Shown piece after piece: positions 16,335 through 24,572 of a stretch of DNA of 64,000 nucleotides (position 1 is its first letter; each line of letters opens with the position of its first letter). Below the pieces are notes generated by a model that saw only the letters and a program-made list of their open reading frames with translations, made no database searches and had not been told where the DNA came from. Source of the stretch: an uncultured Oscillospiraceae bacterium (GTDB lineage Bacteria > Bacillota > Clostridia > Oscillospirales > Ruminococcaceae); contig CAKSEY010000013.1 in assembly GCA_934448295.1 (NCBI GenBank), forward strand, positions 1 through 64,000, given 5' to 3'. Made by a program: the position numbers and the translations under genes.

Positions 16335-19300
16335 CGCCGTCCCCAGGAAGGACCTACAGAAGATACTGCTCGTAAACTGGTCGCGGTTCACGGCTGAAAC
16401 GATAAAGGTGAGCAATTCCGTGCTCATCACCGGCGTGAACGGCACCGGAAAATCCACCGTCCTGGACGCGGTGTCCTACGCGGTATCCGGAAACCGTGAC
16501 TTCAATTCCGCCGCGCAGGACAGGGACAGGAGCGTCCGCAGCTACGTCCGGGGAGATACGAAAAGCAGCGGCGCAAGGCGGTTCCTGCGCTCCGGCGCGG
16601 TGGTCAGCTATATCGCGCTGGAGTTCTGGTCGGCGCAGGAAAACGCGCATTTCGTGGCGGGAGTCTGCGTTGAATCGAAGGACGAGCTGAGCGACGATTC
16701 GTTCTGGTTCGTGAGAAAAAACGCGGTCATCGACGACTTCAATTTTTACGTTAAGAAAGACAGCTCCGTCACCGCGACCGTCCGCAGCGAGCTTACGGTA
16801 AAGGGCGAGCGGATGAAGGGCAGCGAGTTCATGCCCGGAAAGCGCGGCGTGGAGCAGGTAATGAGGGCGCTGGGACTGCGGTGCGAGAAGTCCGACTACG
16901 CGCCGAAGCTGCTCAAGATGATGTCGTTCAAGCCAGAGAACAATATCAACGACTTTATCCGGCAGAACGTCCTTAAAGCCGACCCGGTGTCCGCGATAGA
17001 GATGATACGCGAAAGCAAGCGGAACCACGACGAATTGCAGAGCACCTACGCGAACATCATGGAGCAGCAGCGGCGTCTGGACGAGCTTGAGACACTCACC
17101 ACGGAGTACGAAAAATACCGCAGGAACGCGGAGATAAAGCGGTTCATCGCGCTGTATCAGGACGTAAGGCGCTTGAAAATCCAAAAAGCTCTCCAACAGG
17201 AAGCGCTGGAAAACGGACTCCTCCGGCTGGAGTGGCTGAACTCCGAAAAGGAGAGCGCCGAGGAAGCCGCCGCAGAGAAAAATTCCGCATACCACAGGGC
17301 GCAGACGGAGTTCTATAACAGCGACTTTGACGGCAAGATACGCTCCCTGCAAGGCGAGATAGACGACCTTACGCAGAAGCTGAAACGTGCGGAAACCGAG
17401 ATAAGCAGGATAGAGAAGCTGCAAACGAACGTCGATAAGCTGCTTGACGACCCGGAGCTGAGCCTGTCCGGGAATTCCGTTATCCGCAGACTGTCAGCGC
17501 CGGAGGTCGATTCCGAGGAAAAGTACAGCGCCGTGCTGGAGTGGAGGAAAACGGTAAGCGACGCCGGGCGCGGTTACGACGAGCAGATATTCGGGCAGAG
17601 GGGCGAGCTTAAAAAAATCGAGGACGAGCTGTCCGAGATACGCAACAACATCAGGAAGCTTGAGGACGAGAAGTCCGCGTTCCCGAAGCCCGTGGAGGAA
17701 TCCCGCAGGAAGCTCCGGAACAAGCTGCGCGAAATGGGCGCGGACGTAAAGGTGAACGTCCTCGCCGAGCTGGTTTCCGAGGTGAAGCGCCCCGAGTGGC
17801 AGGACGCGATAGAGAAGTTCATGGATTGGGACCGCTATTCGTTTGTCGTGGAGGATAAGTATGTCAGCATTGCGAGCGACGCGTACAAGGCGTGCGGAAT
17901 TACAACGCCGAAGTTCTATTACTCCGATAATATAAGGGACACCGACGTCAGACCGGAATCCGCCGCGTCGCTGCTTGTGGTTCCGAACCCGGTGGCGCGT
18001 AAAATAATCAATTTTAAGCTGAACAATATCCACCTGTGCAAAAGCATGGAGGAGCTCCACGAGCATTCGCAGGGCGGAATAACCATTGACGGATATCGTT
18101 CTACCGGACATTCCATGTACAAAATGAAGATGTCGGAAATAAACTACACCCTCGGCGCACAGGCGAAGCGGCTTGAGCTTGACAGGCAGCGCTCGCTTGC
18201 GGACAGAAAGCAGTCGGAAAAGAACGCGGCCGAGGACGTTATCAGAAAGCTGGAAGCGCTCCGCAGCCGGCTGACCGCCTTTGATTTCGGCAAGGACTAC
18301 CGATTCGAGAGTATAGCGGAAAAACCGCAGCTCACCTCCGGAATATCGCAGCGCAGAAAGTCCCTGGACGAGCTTACCGCCGACCCGTCCTATATCGCGC
18401 TGCAAAAGGCTCTGGAGCTTGCAAAACAGGAGTTTGACGCCGCGAATTCCAGAGTGCAGGGAATAATAAAGGATATCGGCGGCTGCGAAACGAAAAACGG
18501 ACAATACCGTAAAGAAATCGACCGTATCGCCGGGCAGGAGTTTAACGCGCAGCGTGTTTACGGCGAATATGAAATGAAGCACCTGGATATAAAGCGCGAG
18601 GCTCTTTCGGAGTACGAAAAGCACCTTGAGGGACACGACGACGGCATAATTTATTCGCAGAAAACGATAGACAAAGCAGATTCCGACCGGAAAAGAAAGC
18701 TTGAAGATCTCGAGAAGCGGCAGCTTGATTTCTGTCGGTTCGTTCCCCTCGATATGACGAACTACGGAGAGAATGCGATAGCGTTCTATCGGCAGTACCG
18801 CGCCAATATTGTGAATGTAAAGGCTGAGGAAACGAAACAGCGGATCGAAGAAGCGAAGCATAACCTCCAGAGCGCGTTCGTGAACGATTTCGTGGGTCAG
18901 ATAAAGGAGAAGATAGACGCCGCCAGAGAAGAGATTTTTGCGATAAACGACGAGCTGGCGGAGCTTCCCTTTGGCAGCAACATCTATGAGTTCGAGTGCG
19001 ACAAACGCCCGGACAAGGCGGCGTTTTTCAGAATTGCAGAGAAATTCGACCCGAACAGGGCGCCGGAGCAGCTCGACCTGTTTTCCTCCGCAGGACCGCT
19101 TGACGACAGCACCGAGAACGACATCAGCGAGTTCCTTGACATGATACTCCATGATGAAGACGGCGCGGAGTTCGAGGACTACCGGAACTATCTGAAATAC
19201 GACATGAAGATATCAAACAGGCTGGACGCCGACGAGAAGTACGAGCTTTCCAAGAAACAAGGCTCCGCGAGCAACGGCGAGAAGCAGACGCCGTATTTTA

Positions 19301-19602
19301 TAATTCTTGCCGCGAGCCTTATGCAGTGCTATCCGAGGAACACCAACTGCGTGCGGCTGGCGTTCGTGGACGAGGCGTTCGCGGCGCTGAGCATTGAGCG
19401 TATCGAGCAGATGGTGAATTACTTTGAGATGAACGGCTTCCAGGTGCTGTACGCCGCGCCCCCGGAGAAGATAAACAGCATAGGCTCGCACATAGATTCA
19501 ACGGTGAGCCTTGTCAACAAGGGAAGATATACCAAGGTAGTGGAGGGACTGGTCGATGACATCATTGAAGAACCCGACCGCACATCAGCGCAGGATACTT
19601 GA
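16324..19602 (+). CDS. jetC: Wadjet component JetC (SMC/MukB-like ATPase)
   Basis: A 1092-residue SMC-type motor. Walker A is GVNGTGKST at residues 37-45. Two long coiled-coil arms, about residues 240-450 and 600-880, are rich in E, K, R, L and Q and flank a hinge-like region near residues 480-590. The ABC signature SNGEK is at 983-987 and Walker B LAFVDEA at 1012-1018, with D1016-E1017. JetC extrudes DNA loops; with JetD the complex cuts circular plasmids. The 47-nt overlap with jetD is unusually long, but the jetD start has its own GGAGG, so both frames are likely translated. Confidence 0.92.
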   Translation: MRNNAVPRKDLQKILLVNWSRFTAETIKVSNSVLITGVNGTGKSTVLDAVSYAVSGNRDFNSAAQDRDRSVRSYVRGDTKSSGARRFLRSGAVVSYIALEFWSAQENAHFVAGVCVESKDELSDDSFWFVRKNAVIDDFNFYVKKDSSVTATVRSELTVKGERMKGSEFMPGKRGVEQVMRALGLRCEKSDYAPKLLKMMSFKPENNINDFIRQNVLKADPVSAIEMIRESKRNHDELQSTYANIMEQQRRLDELETLTTEYEKYRRNAEIKRFIALYQDVRRLKIQKALQQEALENGLLRLEWLNSEKESAEEAAAEKNSAYHRAQTEFYNSDFDGKIRSLQGEIDDLTQKLKRAETEISRIEKLQTNVDKLLDDPELSLSGNSVIRRLSAPEVDSEEKYSAVLEWRKTVSDAGRGYDEQIFGQRGELKKIEDELSEIRNNIRKLEDEKSAFPKPVEESRRKLRNKLREMGADVKVNVLAELVSEVKRPEWQDAIEKFMDWDRYSFVVEDKYVSIASDAYKACGITTPKFYYSDNIRDTDVRPESAASLLVVPNPVARKIINFKLNNIHLCKSMEELHEHSQGGITIDGYRSTGHSMYKMKMSEINYTLGAQAKRLELDRQRSLADRKQSEKNAAEDVIRKLEALRSRLTAFDFGKDYRFESIAEKPQLTSGISQRRKSLDELTADPSYIALQKALELAKQEFDAANSRVQGIIKDIGGCETKNGQYRKEIDRIAGQEFNAQRVYGEYEMKHLDIKREALSEYEKHLEGHDDGIIYSQKTIDKADSDRKRKLEDLEKRQLDFCRFVPLDMTNYGENAIAFYRQYRANIVNVKAEETKQRIEEAKHNLQSAFVNDFVGQIKEKIDAAREEIFAINDELAELPFGSNIYEFECDKRPDKAAFFRIAEKFDPNRAPEQLDLFSSAGPLDDSTENDISEFLDMILHDEDGAEFEDYRNYLKYDMKISNRLDADEKYELSKKQGSASNGEKQTPYFIILAASLMQCYPRNTNCVRLAFVDEAFAALSIERIEQMVNYFEMNGFQVLYAAPPEKINSIGSHIDSTVSLVNKGRYTKVVEGLVDDIIEEPDRTSAQDT

Positions 19603-20821
19603 AATTCTGCTGAGTAAATACGAATCCAGCCGGACGTTCAGCGGGCAGAATAAAGTCAGCCAGACGTTCAGCGTAAAGCCGGAAGATGTGTTCCCGGACT
19701 ACAGCGACGATTTTACGGATACGGCGCTGATAAGCCGGTTCGAGGAGGAAGTCCTGGAGCTGGAACGAGCCGGGCTGGCGTCCGTTGAGAAGGACAGGCG
19801 GGGCATATCCAGAATAATCGCAAACAAGGACGCGATGAGTAAATATCCGGATCTGCTCGGCGTGACAGATAAGCGTACCACGCTGAACGAAGCGGCGGAG
19901 ATACTGCGCTGCCACCTGGGCGGTCACGAATACGTCAGACGGCTGTGCGCGCAGCAGCTTGAAAGGGTCTCCGCAATGAAGAAGCCCGACCTCGCGCCGG
20001 ATAACGTCCGGCTGGAGCAGGTGCTGCGCTGCCTTGACTACATACTGGGCAACAGTTCCGAGATACTGGAGCGGGAGCTGTCCATCGAGCTGTTCGGGGA
20101 CAGCAAGCTGTTTGAGAAGACCGTACGGAGCCGCGTGTGCACTCTGCTTGCGGGCGCGGTGGACGATAAGGACTTACTCGCCGGCGAGTGCGAAAAATCC
20201 GTGTGGGAAGCCAGGATACTGGAGCATTTTTCGGTGGTCAGAAACCCGACGTACTTCTATTTCAAGGGCGACTGCGAGATACGCTTTAATGACGGGACGT
20301 CCGTTTCTGTCACCAGGGCGCACCCGATAGCGCTGTGTTCAAGCTCCGTCGGGTCTATAGTTTCGGCGGAAACTCCGTGCCGGGAGGTCATGACGGTGGA
20401 GAATCTGACCTCGTTCAACCGCATGCAGGGCGAGGATACGCTTTTCGTATATCTGAGCGGCTATAACGATTCGCCGAAAACCCAGTTCCTGCGGAAGCTC
20501 CGCGAGGATAATCCCGGGAAAACGTGGCTGCATTTCGGCGACATCGACCCGGACGGATTCTATATTCTGTCGAACCTGCGCAGAAAGACTGGAATTGAAT
20601 TCGCGCCGTTCCTTATGGGAACGGAGGAGCTGGAAACCTACAGGGACTACTGCAAGCCGCTGGAGCCTAACGACGTCGCAAAGGCGCGCTCGCTTATCGC
20701 GGCGGGGGAGTACACCGGGGTCATGGAGTATCTTCTCGCGCACAACTGCAAGCTGGAGCAGGAGATAATCAGCTGGAAGCGTGCGAATAATGCAAGCAGG
20801 CGGGAGCTGTGCATGACGTAA
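19556..20821 (+). CDS. jetD: Wadjet nuclease JetD (Toprim, DUF3322/DUF2220 type)
   Basis: A 421-residue nuclease related to the topoisomerase VI A subunit. The N-terminal half has winged-helix character; the C-terminal half is a Toprim domain with E282 in VENLTSF and FGDIDPDGF at 327-335, giving D329, D331 and D333 as metal ligands. It cleaves DNA once JetABC has reeled in a small circle. The start at 19556 lies inside jetC and is preceded by GGAGG within the jetC reading frame. All Toprim residues are present, so the system should be active. Confidence 0.9.
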   Translation: MTSLKNPTAHQRRILEILLSKYESSRTFSGQNKVSQTFSVKPEDVFPDYSDDFTDTALISRFEEEVLELERAGLASVEKDRRGISRIIANKDAMSKYPDLLGVTDKRTTLNEAAEILRCHLGGHEYVRRLCAQQLERVSAMKKPDLAPDNVRLEQVLRCLDYILGNSSEILERELSIELFGDSKLFEKTVRSRVCTLLAGAVDDKDLLAGECEKSVWEARILEHFSVVRNPTYFYFKGDCEIRFNDGTSVSVTRAHPIALCSSSVGSIVSAETPCREVMTVENLTSFNRMQGEDTLFVYLSGYNDSPKTQFLRKLREDNPGKTWLHFGDIDPDGFYILSNLRRKTGIEFAPFLMGTEELETYRDYCKPLEPNDVAKARSLIAAGEYTGVMEYLLAHNCKLEQEIISWKRANNASRRELCMT

Positions 20822-20870
20822 TTGCATATAAAAAACCGGGGAGCAGTCGTCCTCCGGCAGTCGGTTGAAA

Positions 20871-20907
20871 AACGCCATCTTTCTTATTAACGAAAGATGG
20901 CGTTTTG
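20871..20907 (+). terminator. Terminator after the Wadjet operon
   Basis: A perfect 13-bp stem AACGCCATCTTTC / GAAAGATGGCGTT (20871-20883 with 20892-20904), 8-nt loop, short TTTT tail overlapping the stem end. The rest of the 233-bp gap (20822-21054) is AT-rich; nothing else is seen in it. Confidence 0.75.
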
Positions 20908-21054
20908 AATATCATGCCGCAAAATCACGCTTTTCATTAGTTGCAATACAAATTGTAAGTTAAAACCACAAAGTGTTTGAATTAACTACGCGATTTTATC
21001 CGAATTAATGAGCAATGGACATTTATATTAGTTGGTTGGAGAGTACTTTGGGAT

Positions 21055-22146
21055 TTATTCCTTTGAATAAATAGCCATCATATCCATAGAGTATTGCATC
21101 AACCTCTGCCGTCCGGTATCATTAAGATGATAATAATTCCGCAGCAGCTGCACATCGTCATCGGTAAGCCCCAGCTTGAAATTCTTCATTTCCTGAAGCT
21201 CATCGTAAGGAATCGGCAGCTCAACAGGCGCCACTCCGAAAGCAGCGGCAATGCACGCGAGTTCGGTTTCGTTAGGGAAGTAACCCTGCTCCAGCTTTCT
21301 GCGGTAAGCCTCTATAGAACCTAGCCCCGCCAATTTTGAGGAATCGAATTCTCGCAGTTCGAACCATTTAGCAAGATTGCGTCCGGTTTTCTTGGTAAGG
21401 TCGTATTTCAGGGCAAGTTCCGCGTCTACTCCAAGATACTCTGCGGCAAGCTTTATATCTTTCGAGAGTAATTTGCCATCTCTGTTAAGGCTGTCAAGGA
21501 ACTGCGGTGAAGTCCCCGCATTATCCATGGCAACTTTCAGCGTTTCGAGCTTTTCGGCGGCAAAATAAACGAAATTCTGCCGCAGGAGCATACGGTCACT
21601 GAGGTCAAGATAAATTGTGTCATTTTCGCCGCTGTTCGCGTAAATATCAGCGGCGTTTTCGGTTGGCTGAACTATCGTGTTTGGTTCGGTGATTGGTTTA
21701 TCAGACAGCTTTCCGGCATTCTCCAGTACATATTCAGGGGTGATCCCGATAAGCTGACAGCATTTCAGGGCGTCAGCGTATAGTAGGGGCCATGAGCCTT
21801 CTTCGCGGATCGTGTAAAGGTTTTCGGCAAGACCAATGTGCTTGCCCATTTTTTCTGCGGATATTCCGGCTTTCTCACGATAAGGTTTGAACAGCGGACC
21901 AAAGTCGAACACAGGGTCAAAGCCGTCCACGCAGGATATATTCCATTTATAGATTTCGGCAAGACCCTCCTGGCGATAGCGCGTTGAGCCTACCAGCCAG
22001 TCTATTGTCACGCCAAAAAGGCCTGCGATTTGTGGCAGGTACTTCATGTATGACTTGGATTTGCCGTTTTTCCATGTGCTGAAAATGCTCTTGTCAACCC
22101 CCAGATAATCGGTAAGGATCTGTTGGTTATAGTTCTTTTCGTTCAT
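21055..22146 (-). CDS. Multi-domain XRE/CI-type repressor of the integrative element
   Basis: The frame extends back to 22248, but the -35 box of its own promoter lies there. ATG 22146 (MNEKNYNQQILTDYLGVDKS) is chosen, giving 363 residues. The first 60 residues form a CI-like helix-turn-helix (YLGVDKSIFSTWKNGKS). At least two more HTH-like units follow: around residues 85-150 (AGISAEKMGKHIG) and 240-320 (KLAGLGSIEAYRRKLEQGY...ACIAAAFGV). Repeated HTH units in one chain are unusual. Divergent from the excisionase gene, it is placed like a phage or ICE lysogeny repressor that controls excision. Identity as a DNA-binding regulator is clear; the target is inferred. Confidence 0.8.
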   Translation of the reverse strand: MNEKNYNQQILTDYLGVDKSIFSTWKNGKSKSYMKYLPQIAGLFGVTIDWLVGSTRYRQEGLAEIYKWNISCVDGFDPVFDFGPLFKPYREKAGISAEKMGKHIGLAENLYTIREEGSWPLLYADALKCCQLIGITPEYVLENAGKLSDKPITEPNTIVQPTENAADIYANSGENDTIYLDLSDRMLLRQNFVYFAAEKLETLKVAMDNAGTSPQFLDSLNRDGKLLSKDIKLAAEYLGVDAELALKYDLTKKTGRNLAKWFELREFDSSKLAGLGSIEAYRRKLEQGYFPNETELACIAAAFGVAPVELPIPYDELQEMKNFKLGLTDDDVQLLRNYYHLNDTGRQRLMQYSMDMMAIYSKE

Positions 22147-22178
22147 AAGCAGAATGATTCTGTGCAAAACTAAAAGTT

Positions 22179-22248
22179 GCAACAAAATGTTGCGGAAATT
22201 ACAATTCCTAACATAAATAATTATATCATATTTTAGTCGAGAAATCAA
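22179..22248 (-). promoter_or_regulatory. Repressor promoter with a palindromic operator candidate
   Basis: On the minus strand TTGATT (22248-22243) and TATAAT (22225-22220) are 17 bp apart. Downstream of the -10 box, and before the start codon, lies the palindrome GCAACA-AAA-TGTTGC (22179-22193). This is a likely binding site for the repressor on its own leader. Confidence 0.6.
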
Positions 22249-22383
22249 GCGAAAGTTGTGATAATCTAAACTTGTTTCCTGCGAACTTTGCAGTAAATTG
22301 CAGTTCCAAGGGATATATCATGGACTTACGGAAAAGCACGGGAAACGCCGTGCGAACGTATCTAACTGAAAGGAGCACCCAAA

Positions 22384-22692
22384 ATGACAGAAAACATCAC
22401 TACCAATGAAACCACAGCAACCGAGCCGAAGTCCCTGCCGCACATGGAGAACATCACGAAAGCCGCGGAGCTTTTCGGGCTTACGCGGTACGCCGTGAGA
22501 GTCCTCGCGGAGGAGGGCAAAATCAAGGCGGTACGTATCGGCGGCAGAATTTTCGTGAACGTAGACAGCATGAGCGAGTTCTTCGCGGCGTGCACGCTGG
22601 CTCCCGAGGAGGGTAAGCCCGCAGTTCCCGCAGAGCCTGCCGAAAGACCGTCGTTCGCACGTCCGGCTAAGGGAATAAGGAGGATAGGATAA
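22384..22692 (+). CDS. Excisionase-like helix-turn-helix protein
   Basis: A 102-residue protein with a MerR/excisionase-type winged helix in the middle: ITKAAELFGLTRYAVRVLAEEGKIKAVRIGG then RIFVNVDSMSEFF. The tail is proline- and alanine-rich. AAGGAGC precedes the ATG. It is divergent from the repressor and first in a run leading to the integrase, the usual position of a recombination directionality factor. Such proteins bend DNA at the attachment site to favour excision. Confidence 0.75.
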   Translation: MTENITTNETTATEPKSLPHMENITKAAELFGLTRYAVRVLAEEGKIKAVRIGGRIFVNVDSMSEFFAACTLAPEEGKPAVPAEPAERPSFARPAKGIRRIG

Positions 22693-22694
22693 GC

Positions 22695-23606
22695 GTGGGG
22701 AGAGCCAGAAAGCGCGGCATGGATTATTTCCCCGTAGACGTGAACCTTATGGACAGCACAGAGATCAAAGTGCTTACCGCGAAATTCGGCGCGGAAGGAT
22801 TTTACCTGTATATGTTCCTGATGTGCCGGATACATCTTGGCGGCTATTATCTTGAGGTCAGCGAGGACTTTGTTTCCTGCGCGGCTGTGGACACCCGCCT
22901 TAAGGAAAAGACGGTAATCGATATGATTGAGCTGATGTGCGCCAAGCGTCTTTTCGACCGCGAGCTTTATGAGCAGTACCAAATACTGACCTCTGCGGCA
23001 ATACAGGAAACTTACCTTGATGTGAAGTGTAAACGCGGCAGGGGAGTTGAGGTGTACAGGGAATATTGGCTCCTCGATGTGGAGAATGTTCCCGGAAATC
23101 TTACGATAATCAGCGTACATAAGTCGCAGACAAACGAGGATATGTTGCAAACAAATGCCGATATGTCGCAGAAAAAGTGCATAAACAAAACAAAAGAAAA
23201 CAAAACGGAACAAAACGAAACCGAACAGAACAAAAGCCTTGCGGCGGAGGTGATGGAAAAGTTCAATTCCGTCTGCGTATCTTTGCCCCGTGTTCAGAAT
23301 ATCACACCTCAGCGCAGGAAAGCGATCATGGCGGCGTTAAAGCAGCTCGGCGATACAGACATATCCGAGCTGTTCAGAAAAACAGCCGCTTCAGACTGGC
23401 TTTCGGGCAGGAATAATAAAGGCTGGTCGGCTGATTTTGACTGGGTACTTGAACCAAGCCATCTTGTCAGAATCATGGAGGGCAATTACGATAACAGAAA
23501 ACCATTACAGAATGTTCCGGAAAAAACCGACTACACCAACGGCGGACTGCACCCGAATATCCTGGAGATGTCCGGCGATGTTGACCCGTCGGATTACCCG
23601 TTCTGA
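22695..23606 (+). CDS. DUF4373 / phage replisome-organiser-like protein
   Basis: A 303-residue protein whose start (KRGMDYFPVDVNLMDSTEIKVLTAKFGAEG) is the DUF4373 domain found in Firmicute phage and ICE replication genes; residues 1-110 form it. A lysine- and glutamate-rich linker rich in NKTKENKTEQNETEQNK (about residues 160-185) separates it from a C-terminal domain ending NPNILEMSGDVDPSDYPF. The first codon may be GTG 22695 or the ATG at 22719. It stands 11 bp before a DnaC-like gene, the classic initiator-plus-loader pair. Role: origin recognition or helicase recruitment, by family. Confidence 0.8.
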   Translation: MGRARKRGMDYFPVDVNLMDSTEIKVLTAKFGAEGFYLYMFLMCRIHLGGYYLEVSEDFVSCAAVDTRLKEKTVIDMIELMCAKRLFDRELYEQYQILTSAAIQETYLDVKCKRGRGVEVYREYWLLDVENVPGNLTIISVHKSQTNEDMLQTNADMSQKKCINKTKENKTEQNETEQNKSLAAEVMEKFNSVCVSLPRVQNITPQRRKAIMAALKQLGDTDISELFRKTAASDWLSGRNNKGWSADFDWVLEPSHLVRIMEGNYDNRKPLQNVPEKTDYTNGGLHPNILEMSGDVDPSDYPF

Positions 23607-23617
23607 AAGGAGAAATT

Positions 23618-24211
23618 ATGAGCAGTAGAGATTACGATGCTCCCTTATGGGATACAGAAGAAGAACTGAACCGCAACGACTGTTTCAACGACCTCGCCTA
23701 CCGCAACATGACTTTCGACAGGGACGACCGTCCCGAGCACATTCTGTCGAAAGCGGCGCGGGCGTATGCGGAGAACTTCCAGCCTGCGCTGGAGCAGCAC
23801 GGAATTATGTTCACAGGGAATGTCGGCACTGGCAAAACGTTCTATGCTTGCTGTATCGCTAATGCGGTGATAGATCGGGGCTGTACCGCGTGGGTGACGA
23901 CTCTTCAGCCGCTTGTAAGGGCTCTTTGCAGCTACGAAGCTGCGGAGAAGATACTCGCTAAGATACGCAAAGTTGACCTGCTGGTGCTGGACGACCTCGG
24001 CTCTACGGCGCTCAACGACTACACCACCGACAAGATTTTCGAGATAGTTGACGAGCGCTACCGCAGTGGCAAGCCGCTTATCGTCACGACTAACCTCAAT
24101 CCGGACGAGGCGTGGAAGTCAAGTATCGGTATGCGGAGAATCTTCGACCGCCTGCGGGAGCGCTGCCGCCATGTCGTCATGGACGGGGAATCGCGGAGGA
24201 GAGCGTGCTGA
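23618..24211 (+). CDS. DnaC/IstB-like helicase-loader ATPase
   Basis: A 197-residue AAA+ ATPase. Walker A GNVGTGKT is at residues 67-74 and Walker B LLVLDDLG about 55 residues later. A late arginine-rich segment (RRIFDRLRERCRHVVMDG) includes the arginine-finger region. AAAGGAG precedes the ATG. It is a little short: relatives are usually 230-260 residues, so the N-terminal partner-binding part is reduced. It works with the preceding DUF4373 protein to load the replicative helicase on element DNA. Confidence 0.82.
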   Translation: MSSRDYDAPLWDTEEELNRNDCFNDLAYRNMTFDRDDRPEHILSKAARAYAENFQPALEQHGIMFTGNVGTGKTFYACCIANAVIDRGCTAWVTTLQPLVRALCSYEAAEKILAKIRKVDLLVLDDLGSTALNDYTTDKIFEIVDERYRSGKPLIVTTNLNPDEAWKSSIGMRRIFDRLRERCRHVVMDGESRRRAC

Positions 24212-24216
24212 AAGAT

Positions 24217-24305
24217 TGCGACACAATGTCCCCGTCGAAGCTCGGTTGCGCGGCCTCCTTGCCGCGCTTTGGCTTCGACTATGCGGCTTCCTGCCGCACA
24301 TTGTT
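24217..24305 (+). repeat. Structured repeat R1 (89 bp)
   Basis: First of two direct copies 253 bp apart. It can fold as an outer stem ACAATGT / ACATTGT (24223-24229 with 24298-24304), a stem GTCGAAGC / GCTTCGAC (24234-24241 with 24272-24279) topped by GCGCGGC / GCCGCGC (24248-24254 with 24261-24267), and a stem TGCGGC / GCCGCA (24282-24287 with 24293-24298). It begins 6 bp after the DnaC-like stop. Function unknown. Confidence 0.85.
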
Positions 24306-24343
24306 TAGGCAGTTATTTTCAGCAATTCCCCATTTGGCAGGAA

Positions 24344-24433
24344 TAGCGTGGTTCACCACGCTATCTTACGTCGCACCGCCAAAGGCGGCGCATTTGATTA
24401 AGTGATATATCTTGTGGTGAAACTGTTCACCAC
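24344..24433. repeat. Cluster of three short hairpins between R1 and R2
   Basis: TAGCGTGG-TTCA-CCACGCTA (24344-24363), CCGCC-AAA-GGCGG (24376-24388) and GTGGTGAA-ACTG-TTCACCAC (24414-24433) are all perfect stems. No coding frame spans them. The 1st and 3rd share the GTGGTTCACCAC/GGTGAA theme. Such clusters occur at plasmid or element origins and in palindromic repeat families. Confidence 0.7.
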
Positions 24434-24469
24434 CGCTTATAAACGTCTTTTTAATCCATAAATAAACAA

Positions 24470-24558
24470 TGCGACATCATGTCCACGTCGAAGCTCGGTT
24501 GCGCGGCCTCCTTGCCGCGCTTTGGCTTCGACTATGCAGCGTCCTGCTGCACATTGTT
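24470..24558 (+). repeat. Structured repeat R2 (89 bp)
   Basis: Second copy of R1, ending directly before the integrase ribosome site. The main stem GTCGAAGC / GCTTCGAC (24487-24494 with 24525-24532) is unchanged. The last stem reads TGCAGC / GCTGCA (24535-24540 with 24546-24551): relative to R1 a G-C pair has become A-T on both sides. The outer stem is weaker than in R1. Confidence 0.85.
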
Positions 24559-24572
24559 GAAAGGAGAAACCC

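Noticed and set aside
22147..22248. Upstream extension of the repressor by 34 codons
   Set aside because: It overlaps the TATAAT and the palindromic operator; the encoded residues look like translated non-coding DNA.
24217..24558. R1 and R2 as attL/attR of the integrative element
   Set aside because: Both copies lie inside the element between the loader and integrase genes, only 253 bp apart, so they cannot bound it.
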